The notes under the pieces were generated by a model. It was not told the DNA's origin, did not search any database, and was given only the letters and a program-made list of their open reading frames with translations. Below, piece after piece: positions 1 through 7,620 of a stretch of 64,000 nt of DNA. Each line of letters opens with the position of its first letter. The first letter of the stretch is position 1. The position numbers and the translations under genes were made by a program. Origin of the DNA: Gambelia wislizenii (Eukaryota > Chordata > Lepidosauria > Squamata > Crotaphytidae); assembly GCA_030847615.1 (NCBI GenBank), contig JAUMIR010000003.1:336355756-336419755 (forward strand), written 5' to 3'.

Positions 1-16
1 ACGACACGCAAACGGT

Positions 17-69
17 CACGTGTCCGAAGAATGGAGAGTTCACGTGACCAGCACGTGACAGATCACGTG
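17..69. promoter_or_regulatory. Cluster of four CACGTG E-boxes in the element's 3' noncoding region
   Basis: CACGTG occurs at 17-22, 41-46, 52-57 and 64-69, several with the extended form TCACGTGA or close to it. This hexamer is the classic site for bHLH-ZIP factors such as USF, MYC/MAX and TFE3. The cluster lies beyond the recombinase stop codon, in the terminal noncoding part of the Ngaro element. Whether it acts as an enhancer, a terminal-repeat promoter or a recombination site is not known. Confidence 0.5.
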
Positions 70-280
70 CCTGGAGACCAGGGGGGGGAGGGGGAGCCGA
101 CACCGGGGGAGGGGCCAGCCCCAGACCCCGGAAGCCAACAATAGCTTCCAGCTCCCCCCCCCCTTACGTGACAGAAACTCATGCCCACCGCCACAGAGCC
201 GAGCGGAAGCTCGGATACCGCCAACCCCCGCAGCTATCATCAGAGAGGCCTACCTGCCTGGAGGGGGCTGAAACTAGGTC

Positions 281-1189
281 CTATCCGTGGAGGAGAACAA
301 GTTCCGGGCGGATGTATGTCCTGAACACCTTGGACCGCCATCTTCCCAGGTGCTGAATGTCTGCCGAAGCCATTCCTTCCGACGCCGCTGTGGTGGCAGC
401 ACCAATCCGGAAAGAGTGCCCGCTGAATTCATCTGGTGGGTAACCAATCTTCTGTAAGGCGGCCCGAAAAATGCTGAGAAATTGGAAACGCGTAAGGAAA
501 GACAAGTCCTTGTGGATGAACAGGGGGCCGGCCGCCGCAGGCCTCTGTTCCAGGTACCGCTTCAGGAGTCGGACTGGGCAAGCCGGAGATCCTTCCAGCG
601 CCAGAAGCCGGATGACGGAGCCCTTTCCGCGTTGGTCGTTCTTGGATCTCCGGAGGCGCAGTTGAAGGGATCCTTCTGACATCACCACGTCCGACCGCAG
701 GAGGGCGTGCCCGATCTTGGATGTCTTGGCCCCGCAGACCAGCTCCCCGATGCGAAGAGCTGCAAAGAAAGCCACCGCAAAAGAGGCTTGGAACAGAGAG
801 GTTTCATACCTGGACCAGCAAACCTTAGACAGGGCCGGGATCAGGTGGCACAAGAGTCCGAACGAGATTGGTCTGCGGGAGTCAGGCTTGCTCCCATCCA
901 TCCGACGCCACCCTTCGACTGCCTTGCGGATCAGGAATGAGCCACATGGGTCCTCGTGGCCGGCCGCTTTGCTGAAGAAAGAGATGGCTGCCAGGTGAAG
1001 GGAGATGGTCCTGGAAGCGAGGCCTTCTTCTTTCAGGGTCCCGATGTAGTGGAGCACTTCTCGTTCCGAGGTAGGCCCAGAGTCGGAGTGACCGTGGCGC
1101 TTCCGGAAGGCGACAAACTGCCGGACTGCCCGGGAATAACTGGCCCGGGTGGAAGATGCCAGGGAGCTGAAGACCCCCCGGAGCACCAT
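281..1189 (-). CDS. Tyrosine recombinase (YR) of the Ngaro-type element
   Basis: A 302-residue open frame encodes a tyrosine recombinase, the enzyme expected to insert the circular or linear cDNA of YR retrotransposons into the chromosome through a covalent 3'-phosphotyrosine intermediate. An N-terminal SAM-like core-binding region (about residues 10-95) is followed by the catalytic domain. Visible catalytic residues are R146 in ALRIGE, K183 in RRSK, H258 and R261 in GHSFR, W284 in LGRW (replacing the second His of some families) and the nucleophile Y292 in RTYIR. The full set is present, so the protein could be active. The start overlaps the end of the RT frame by 157 nt in another frame, which implies reinitiation, frameshifting or a separate transcript. 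I chose the first Met; the true N-terminus could lie further upstream. Confidence 0.88.
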   Translation of the reverse strand: MVLRGVFSSLASSTRASYSRAVRQFVAFRKRHGHSDSGPTSEREVLHYIGTLKEEGLASRTISLHLAAISFFSKAAGHEDPCGSFLIRKAVEGWRRMDGSKPDSRRPISFGLLCHLIPALSKVCWSRYETSLFQASFAVAFFAALRIGELVCGAKTSKIGHALLRSDVVMSEGSLQLRLRRSKNDQRGKGSVIRLLALEGSPACPVRLLKRYLEQRPAAAGPLFIHKDLSFLTRFQFLSIFRAALQKIGYPPDEFSGHSFRIGAATTAASEGMASADIQHLGRWRSKVFRTYIRPELVLLHG

Positions 1190-2832
1190 TCCTTCCCAAG
1201 AAGCCAGAGGTCGTCCGGGAAAGAAACCGGCGTAGGATCCGCTTCCGGTGCCAACTCCCGAAATCTGTCGTCCTGGAACCGAGATAAAGCATCCGCTATT
1301 TCGTTGTTCACACCTGGAACATGGCGTGCAGTGAAGGAAATGTTAGCAGTTAGGCAGACCAGAACGAATTCCCTGACGAGTCGCATGACCCTGTCAGACC
1401 TGGAAGACTGAAAATTGATGATGCGGACCACCGCCTGGTTGTCGCACCAGAAACACACTTTCTTGTTGCTGAACTCATCCTTCCACAGATGGACTGCTAC
1501 TAATATAGGAAAAAATTCAAGGAACGTAAGGTCCCGAATGACATCAGATTCCCTCCAGGCAGGAGGCCAAGGTTGGGAGCACCAATGGCCGTCATAAAAG
1601 ACCCCGAAACCAAACCCCCCTGCCGCGTCGGAGTGGACCTGAAGCCCTACCCCGGGAGAGGCCTCCCCCTGCCAGAATGTAACCCCGTTGTAGCCCTCCA
1701 AGAACCTGAGCCACACCCTGAGATCCTCCCTAACCCCTCTAGTGATCCGGATGCGGTGGTGTGGGGCCCGGACGCCCGCGGTGATCCTAGCTAGTCTGCT
1801 GCAGAAGGCCCTGCCTGGCGCCACCACCCTGCATGCAAAGTTGAGGTGGCCCAGCAAGGACTGCACTTCCTTCAAGGAGGCTTTCTTCTGTCCTAGGAGG
1901 CGTAGCAGCTTCTGCTTGATCTCTGCCAGCTTGTCTGGGGGCAGCCGCGAGACTTCAGCTACCGAATCCAGGGTGATTCCCAAGTAGGTGATGCTGCTGG
2001 CCGGGCCCACCGTCTTGTCTGGTGCCAGGGGAACTCCCAGTTCCTGGGACAATTCCTGAAAAGACTTAAGCAGAAACCCACAGTCTGGCCCCCCAGCTGC
2101 CCCAATCATCAGAAAATCATCCAGGTAGTGAGTGACCAGTGCAGAACCGGTCCTGTGGCGCAGTGCCCACTCCAGGAAGGTGCTGAATGCTTCGAAAGCG
2201 AAGCAGCTGATGGAGCACCCCATGGGCAAAGCCATGTCGTAGTACCACTGCCCCTGGAACTTAAATCCCAGCAGGCAGTGGTCCTCCGGGTGGACTGGAA
2301 GCAGCCTAAAGGCAGATTGGATGTCACATTTTGCCATGAGAGCTCCCGGGCCACAGGACCTGACCAGCTTGACCGCGTGATCGAATGACGCATAGCGCAC
2401 CGAGCAGAGCTCAGGTGGTATGGCATCGTTCACTGAAGCTCCCTTGGGGTAAGACAGGTGGTGGATCAGGCGGAATTCGCCCGGTGCTTTTTTGGGAACC
2501 ACCCCCAGCGGGGAAACCCTAAGGTTGCTAAAAGGAGGGGCTGGGAAGGGACCCGCTACCCTTCCTGCCGCGCATTCTTTGGCAATTTTGGCCGCCACTA
2601 CCTCAGGGAGCTCCGCGGCAGATTTTAAGTTACCTGACTCAGAGGCCAGCCTGGGTCCCACCGCGGGGATCCTGAAGCCGGAGGAGAATCCTTCCCTGAG
2701 GTACGCGGCCGCCTGTCTGTTGGGATATAGTGCCAGGAGCGGGAGTAGGGCATGGAGCCTTACCGGGGTGAAGGCTAGGCGTCCCCGCACGGGGCTGCCT
2801 CTACTGTTTTCCGCTTCCCTGTCCGGCGCCAC
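1033..2832 (-). CDS. Reverse transcriptase / RNase H polyprotein of the Ngaro-type element
   Basis: A 599-residue open frame copies element RNA into DNA. RT motifs in order are VSPLGVVPKK (about 107-115), KCDIQSAF with catalytic D170, LPMGCSISC (about 202-210), and HYLDDF with Y236, D238 and D239. A connection follows with SLLGHLNFACRVVAPGRAF. RNase H then begins at VHSDAAGG (D402), with FLEF (E439), WCDNQA (D464) and EIADALSR (D514), a complete acidic set. Only about 85 residues follow, and no methyltransferase domain is visible. The first 32 nt overlap the end of the Gag frame in another frame, and the last 157 nt overlap the recombinase, so all three frames interlock. No stop or frameshift is visible, consistent with a recently active copy. 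Confidence 0.9.
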   Translation of the reverse strand: MAPDREAENSRGSPVRGRLAFTPVRLHALLPLLALYPNRQAAAYLREGFSSGFRIPAVGPRLASESGNLKSAAELPEVVAAKIAKECAAGRVAGPFPAPPFSNLRVSPLGVVPKKAPGEFRLIHHLSYPKGASVNDAIPPELCSVRYASFDHAVKLVRSCGPGALMAKCDIQSAFRLLPVHPEDHCLLGFKFQGQWYYDMALPMGCSISCFAFEAFSTFLEWALRHRTGSALVTHYLDDFLMIGAAGGPDCGFLLKSFQELSQELGVPLAPDKTVGPASSITYLGITLDSVAEVSRLPPDKLAEIKQKLLRLLGQKKASLKEVQSLLGHLNFACRVVAPGRAFCSRLARITAGVRAPHHRIRITRGVREDLRVWLRFLEGYNGVTFWQGEASPGVGLQVHSDAAGGFGFGVFYDGHWCSQPWPPAWRESDVIRDLTFLEFFPILVAVHLWKDEFSNKKVCFWCDNQAVVRIINFQSSRSDRVMRLVREFVLVCLTANISFTARHVPGVNNEIADALSRFQDDRFRELAPEADPTPVSFPDDLWLLGKEWCSGGSSAPWHLPPGPVIPGQSGSLSPSGSATVTPTLGLPRNEKCSTTSGP

Positions 2833-4228
2833 TGCCTGACCCTGGTTCCCTCTTTGCGCCGGAGGAAGCAGGGCGGCCCGAGCGAAAGGGCTGGGCGTGG
2901 GTGCCGGACCGAGGGCAATTGGACCTGGGGTGAGATCCGTAGCAGTTCTCGCAGTAATGCTCGAACTTGCAGCGGGATCGTAGGCACTTACCCGCGTTGT
3001 ACTCCCAACAGACTAACCGACGGGCATCCCTCTTGCGAGGCGGCTTGCCCGCATCAGGCTTGCCCTTTATGTGTGATCCCACAATGACGAGCCAAAGCTT
3101 GTCATTGATGAGATCCCACCTGGCCCTGGGGTTCCTGGAAGCCCTCTTGCGGAAGGCGGTGTCATACTCAATGGCCGCCGCCTCTCCCGCCAAGGCCTTG
3201 GCCTTGAGCACGTTGCTCAGGTGGTTGGCAAGGTGCCAACCCCTGTCGGGGTAAGCCATGCCCACCACCCCCATGAACACAGTGAACCCCGAAAGCCAGT
3301 TAGGGAACGAACGTTCCACCGGGTCCGGCTTGCTTTTGTCAGAGGACTTCTCCGACCTAGGGGTGCTACCCACCTCCCCCTCAGGTTTTAGGAGAGTGAA
3401 GACATCCACATAATATCCCTTGAGGATATTGTTGCGGGTCTTCCTGTCCAGGTGAATCCCCGGGGGATCCTCGTGATCCTGAAAAAGGCTGGGATTGGGG
3501 TGCCCCGAGGTGGCAGCCCCATCCCGCCAAACCCTGGATGGTCTAGCAGAGTCCGGTCCTGAGGTTGCCCTGGCCTTGATGGCCCACGATGGCAATCCCG
3601 GAACCGAGGCTGCTGTAGACCAATACCCCGATCGGTCCATATCCTCATCAGAGGACTCACCTGAGGATCCCTCGCTGTCTGATCCCTTCCTCCTCCGCTT
3701 GGCCCGCCTTTTCCTGCCCTCCTTGTCCTTCCTGCCTTCTTTCCTCGCTGTGGCTCTGCTCTCCTGCACTGGCGAGGAATCATCGGAGGACGCTCCGCTG
3801 GCGATGCTTGAGGAAGGGGACCCGCGCCTAGCCCGTCGCCCTGCCGGTCTGGCTGACTGATGAGCGGCCCGGCTTCCGGCCAATGGGGGGTCCGTGGCCT
3901 TGGGATCTGCTGAGGGCCCGGTGGCCGGTGCCGCAGCGTCGGCCTCCTGCCCTCTGCTAGACCTCAGTTCCCCAACCTGCTCTGCGAGGAGTGACACAGC
4001 CCGGGTGAGCTCCTGCAGGTTGGGGGCCGTGGAGCCCCCGAGGAGGTGTTCGACAGCTGCCGTATTGCCCGCTGCCCCAGCCGGGGGGTTGGCTTTCCGA
4101 GTCCTGGGAGCCAGGGCTGCCCAGGACTTGGGTGTTCGGCCTGCTTGTGCCCGGGTGGCGGGCCTGTTAGACGCCGCTTTCCCCTTGGGGGCTGCTGAGC
4201 CAGGTTTCTTCTTGGGTGGCATTACCAC
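2801..4228 (-). CDS. Gag-like nucleocapsid protein of the Ngaro-type element
   Basis: A 475-residue open frame precedes RT and should package the element RNA. The N-terminal 130 residues are basic and rich in Ala, Pro and Lys (MPPKKKPG start). Residues about 130-200 form a low-complexity stretch with a Lys/Arg run (KRRAKRRRK) followed by a Ser/Glu/Asp stretch, which looks like a nuclear localisation signal beside an acidic region. A more ordered segment runs from about 255 to 400. Near the C-terminus is a CCCH-type finger (C407, C415, C420, H424) directly followed by a second Cys/His cluster (C426, C429, H433, C438), suited to RNA binding. A Gly/Ser-rich tail ends the protein. The stop lies just inside the RT frame. 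The Met at 4228 is followed in frame by another Met two codons later, so the exact start is uncertain. Confidence 0.82.
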   Translation of the reverse strand: MVMPPKKKPGSAAPKGKAASNRPATRAQAGRTPKSWAALAPRTRKANPPAGAAGNTAAVEHLLGGSTAPNLQELTRAVSLLAEQVGELRSSRGQEADAAAPATGPSADPKATDPPLAGSRAAHQSARPAGRRARRGSPSSSIASGASSDDSSPVQESRATARKEGRKDKEGRKRRAKRRRKGSDSEGSSGESSDEDMDRSGYWSTAASVPGLPSWAIKARATSGPDSARPSRVWRDGAATSGHPNPSLFQDHEDPPGIHLDRKTRNNILKGYYVDVFTLLKPEGEVGSTPRSEKSSDKSKPDPVERSFPNWLSGFTVFMGVVGMAYPDRGWHLANHLSNVLKAKALAGEAAAIEYDTAFRKRASRNPRARWDLINDKLWLVIVGSHIKGKPDAGKPPRKRDARRLVCWEYNAGKCLRSRCKFEHYCENCYGSHPRSNCPRSGTHAQPFRSGRPASSGAKREPGSGSGAGQGSGKQ

Positions 4229-4648
4229 CAGGAGGCAGCAGTGATTGCTTCAAGGTTTAGGCCTGAAAAGGCCTGCAAGTAAAAAAGGTATGGGTCTCTC
4301 TAGGCTTGTCCGCCCTGGTTGATGCTGCCCGTGCCGGGCTAGCCCCAGTCCTGGCTTGTCCGCTCTTTGGCTGGCAATTGCTGCTCACCGAGCTGGCCTT
4401 TGCTTGTCTGCCCTTCTCTCTTGGCTTGTCCGCCCGCAATAGGCCCTCCGTGAGAGCCACTCACTGGCCTCCTTGCCTCAGCGCGGTGGGGACCAGAAAC
4501 TCAGCCCCACGCGGCTTGGGTCTGCTGCCCTGAGGCTTCCCCCCACCGGGCTAGCTCGAACAGGCTGCCCGCTGCAGACCTGTTCGGCCTTCCCCCGGGT
4601 GGGTACCCCCCCAGTGGCACCACTCCACTGGGTCCGGCCGGGCTAATG

Positions 4649-4855
4649 GGCCCCCGCAGCCCAACCACCCCTGCCGCCGGGTCCGCCTCCGCGGGCACCC
4701 TGGGGCTGGTCCTGCCTGGCCCCCGCAGCCCAACCACCCCTGCCGCCGGGTCCGCCTCCGCGGGCACCCTGGGGCTGGTCCTGCCTGGCCCCCGCAGCCC
4801 AACCACCCCCGCCGCCGGGTCCGCCTCCGCGGGCACCCTGGGGTGGTCCTGCCTG
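4649..4855. repeat. Three tandem copies of a 69-bp GC-rich unit
   Basis: The unit starting GGCCCCCGCAGCCCAACC recurs at 4649, 4718 and 4787, a 69-bp period. The first two copies are near-identical and the third has a few changes. It sits in the 5' leader of the Ngaro element, upstream of Gag on the minus strand. Because 69 is a multiple of three, several frames stay open through it, which creates spurious Gly/Pro/Arg-rich ORFs. Confidence 0.9.
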
Positions 4856-5078
4856 GCCTCCGGTGCCGCCCTGCCGGCCCCGCCCAATGGACGGCTGCCC
4901 CGCGGGCCGCCCACCTGCCCCTACCCGGGGCTGTGGCACCCGCCCCCTTTTGGGGCCTGCTAGGGCCAAGCCGGCCTCCGGTGCCGCCGCCGCCGCTGGT
5001 GGCACCGTTGGGACCGCTGTCCCCGCCGTCCGCCGCCTTGCTGCTGCTCCTCCTGCCTTCGGCCCTGCCGCCGCCCTA

Positions 5079-5274
5079 CTTCCGTCCGCACCGAGGCCGA
5101 CCGGTCAGCTCTCCCCGGCGGCCTCGGCTCTTCTGCGGCTCTTCTGGGGCTCTTCTGGGCCTCCTCTCCCCTTCTGGAGCTCCCCTGCTGCCCTTCTTCC
5201 GTCCGCACCGAGGCCGACCGGTCAGCTCTCCCCGGCGGCCTCGGCTCTTCTGCGGCTCTTCTGGGGCTCTTCTC
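5079..5274. repeat. Direct repeat of about 79 bp with 117-bp spacing
   Basis: A block beginning CTTCCGTCCGCACCGAGG occurs at 5079 and again at 5196. It runs through a CGGCTCTTCT-rich stretch and is essentially identical for about 79 bp. It lies in the 5' leader of the Ngaro element, just downstream (on the minus strand) of the predicted TATA box. Confidence 0.85.
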
Positions 5275-5342
5275 CTCTTCTGGAGCTCCCCGGAGAGCTC
5301 CGTCCTCTTCGGCTCGCAAGAGCCAACTGCTGAGGCTGAGAG

Positions 5343-5481
5343 CCGGCCGGGAATATATACCCGGCCGGCGGACCGCGTTGGGGACTAGCCCCGCCCCTTG
5401 GCCAATCAGAGGCCGCGCTGAGCGTGGGCTCTGATTGGCCGGAGCCAGCCAATCGGGTGGGAGCTGCCTCCCTCCCATTGG
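5343..5481 (-). promoter_or_regulatory. Predicted RNA polymerase II promoter of the Ngaro element
   Basis: Reading on the minus strand, there are four CCAAT boxes in either orientation (5477-5481, 5449-5453, 5434-5438, 5402-5406), then a GC box (GGGGCGGGG, 5389-5397), then a TATA-like TATATA at about 5352-5359. The spacing suits transcription starting near 5325 and running toward Gag. The TATA core sits in a near-perfect 26-bp palindrome (5343-5368) of CCGGCCGGG arms. The NF-Y and Sp1 assignments come from known motif preferences; promoter function is inferred. Confidence 0.6.
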
Positions 5482-5649
5482 TTGGTTTACGATCCTTCTC
5501 CCTGGCCTGAAGCTCCGGCCAGGGAGAAGGAGGAAGGGGACGGCCGGCATGGCGGAGCCCATGCCGGCCACGTGGAGCGGCCGTCCGGGCGCGGGGGGCC
5601 TCCGGCCGCAAACGGCGGCCGCCCGGTAAGTCCCGGGCAACCGGCTTGT

Positions 5650-6766
5650 CAAAGTTCAAACCCCTATACATAAGAAATTTCTTACCCTTCCTACATGAAC
5701 ACTGGCAATGATTGTCCTCAGCCATACTACACTCACTGGCAAATTTCAGATCAATACATTAAGCTGTTTTCTGTGCATAAGCTACAGAAGCTACTAGCAG
5801 CTACCCCTAAGATCTGGGGTGTAGGGAAGCTCACCCTAAATATAGGGCTGCAACTATGGCCCTGCAATTTAGGTCCAGGAGGCTAATTTACTTATGTAAA
5901 CCAGCTCCTCAATAATATTCTGTGTCAAGAAGAGGGCAGATGCTCCAAAGTATTAAGGATCAGTGATTTCTTTTCCATGTTGTCAAAAAAGACATACAGA
6001 GAGGGACAGTTAGCCATCTTGTATCCACAGATTATACATCCATGGATTCCATCATTCATGGTTTGAAAATATTATAAATAAATAAAGTACAAAAAACAAA
6101 CTTTGATTTTGCTATTTTATACAAGGGACATCAGTTTGCTATGCCATTGTATATAGTGGGACTTGAGCATCCACAGATTTTGGTATCCATGAGGGTTCCT
6201 GTAACCAATCCCCAGTGGATAACAAGAGCCCAGAAAGTGTCTCAGGGAATAATCTGAAATCTGTGAAATAACCAAATAGATATAACTAAGCAGGTCTGTG
6301 GACCTAATTGCTTATTTTACCTTATTTGTTTAAAAATGTTCCTTCTTCCACCATGCAACTGCATAACATATAGCTAAATAAAAGGGGGAAGCTACATGGC
6401 AGAAGTTAGAACAATTGTTGGCAACTTCTAAGCTGTTAATTTAACAACACCTTTCATGTTAATTTGTTACATTCAAATACTGTCCTTCCGCAAGAAGCCT
6501 AAGGCAGAATCTTTGGGCTAAGATTCTACTTAACTCTAGTTCAACTTAAAGCTTCACTGGCATAGTTATGCGTGATTGGGCAGAGAGGAAGGGAAGTGTC
6601 CAGCAGATGTATCAGGCAATGCTTGGCATCTAGCAGTGTCTTGTTGGGGAGGGGGCCTGTGCTTGATTATGCCAGATTAGCACATCAGCCAGACAGGCAA
6701 GGAGAACATATAGCTGCTCACAGAACTGGAGGCTGTGTAAACACTATGCCTCAGTATGATCTAGGG
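5650..6766. other. AT-rich intergenic stretch; one Tigger-like fragment
   Basis: No coding sequence is recognisable. Around 6010-6230 the phrases TGTATCCACAGATT, GGTTCCTGTAACCAATCC and CCAGTGGATAACAAG resemble the body of Tigger/MER-type nonautonomous DNA transposons, but clear termini were not found. The remainder holds nothing I can name. Confidence 0.4.
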
Positions 6767-7144
6767 CAGTGGTTCTTAACCTGTGGTCCGTGAACCCTCA
6801 GGAGGCTGCAGAGTCATCACAGGGAGCCAGCAAAGGCTTGACAGTTGCTTAGCCCACTCCTCCCTGCAATGGAGCAGCCACATGACAGGAGCAAAGGCTG
6901 GCTGGCTTGACCTGTGCTTCAATCCATTCCAGCCACAAGCTTGAAGGAAGAAGCAGGAGAAAAGTCTTCCTTCCCCCTCCAGTGCCTCTGAGGGAAGGTT
7001 TAATGGATGGTGTAATTGTATTATTATTAGTAGCAGTAGCAGTAGCAGTAGTATGGTTTAAATCTTGAGTTAAGTCTTGGGAGTCTGCGACAACAAAACA
7101 TATTTAAAGGGGGTCCCTAATAAAGAAAAGCTTAAGAGCCACTG
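6767..7144 (+). mobile_element. hAT-type MITE (CAGTGGTTCTTAACC family), copy 1
   Basis: A 378-bp element starts CAGTGGTTCTTAACC and ends GCTTAAGAGCCACTG, forming imperfect terminal inverted repeats. It is flanked by a perfect 8-bp duplication, ATCTAGGG, at 6759-6766 and 7145-7152, which is the hAT signature. It has no transposase. A second copy of the same family is at 51840-52199, sharing the TTTAATGGATGGTGTAAT and TTTAAAGGGGGTCCCT segments. An internal AGTAGC microsatellite is at about 7026-7052. Confidence 0.9.
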
Positions 7145-7152
7145 ATCTAGGG

Positions 7153-7620
7153 TATGATGTCCCACCCTTTTCTATCCTTATAACAATATTTTGAGGTAGC
7201 TTCAGCTGAAAGATAATGGCCAGTCCAAGGTCACACAATGGGATTTCTATCTGGGCTTCCCCCAGTCTTTCCCAACATGCTAACTACTACTTTCCTGTCT
7301 TGTTGTTCAATTTGAAGGCTCTCAGAGTAGCTAACAATACTTAAAACCACTATAGAATAATAATAAAAATATATACAATGAAAAACAGAACAGCCAAAGG
7401 CAATATAGTCTTATAGAATCTTTTTAAAAATCTAGAAACCCTGAGAAAACAAAAAGGTTTTCACCTGACCCTGAAAAGAGAACAAATTGGTGCTAGGACA
7501 GCCTTCATGGGAAGAGCATCTCAGAGTTGGTGTGTTATAAAAGGTCATTTCCTACTGGTGCCTCACCTGTGAAGAAAGAGATAACCAAGAGAAAGGCCAG
7601 ATGTCTTATTATCTGGATAG
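7153..7620. repeat. Old SINE and LINE-tail fragments
   Basis: About 7155-7300 reads like the antisense of a tRNA/MIR-like SINE (AGGTCACACAATGGGATTT). About 7310-7610 resembles the 3' untranslated part of an L2/CR1-type LINE (GAACAAAAAGGTTTTCACCTG; GGGAAGAGCATCTCAGAGTTG). Boundaries and family are uncertain. Confidence 0.4.

Larger units (their letters stand above)
1..5650 (-). mobile_element. Ngaro-type tyrosine-recombinase retrotransposon, 3' end cut by window
   Basis: A GC-rich block holds three long open frames in the order Gag, RT/RNase H, tyrosine recombinase on the minus strand, then drops abruptly to AT-rich DNA near 5650. YR retrotransposons integrate with a recombinase rather than an integrase, so no target duplication is expected. 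I prefer Ngaro to DIRS1 because the recombinase carries HSFRIGAATTAA and LGRW motifs, and because the RT frame ends soon after RNase H with no room for the methyltransferase domain usual in DIRS1/PAT elements. Terminal repeats could not be compared because one terminus is outside the window. All three frames are open, so the copy is young and possibly autonomous. The right boundary is placed by base composition only. Confidence 0.85.

Noticed and set aside
4257..5652. Several long open frames rich in Gly, Pro, Arg and Ala
   Set aside because: They come from GC-rich tandem repeats and lie open in several frames at once; no domain is recognisable.
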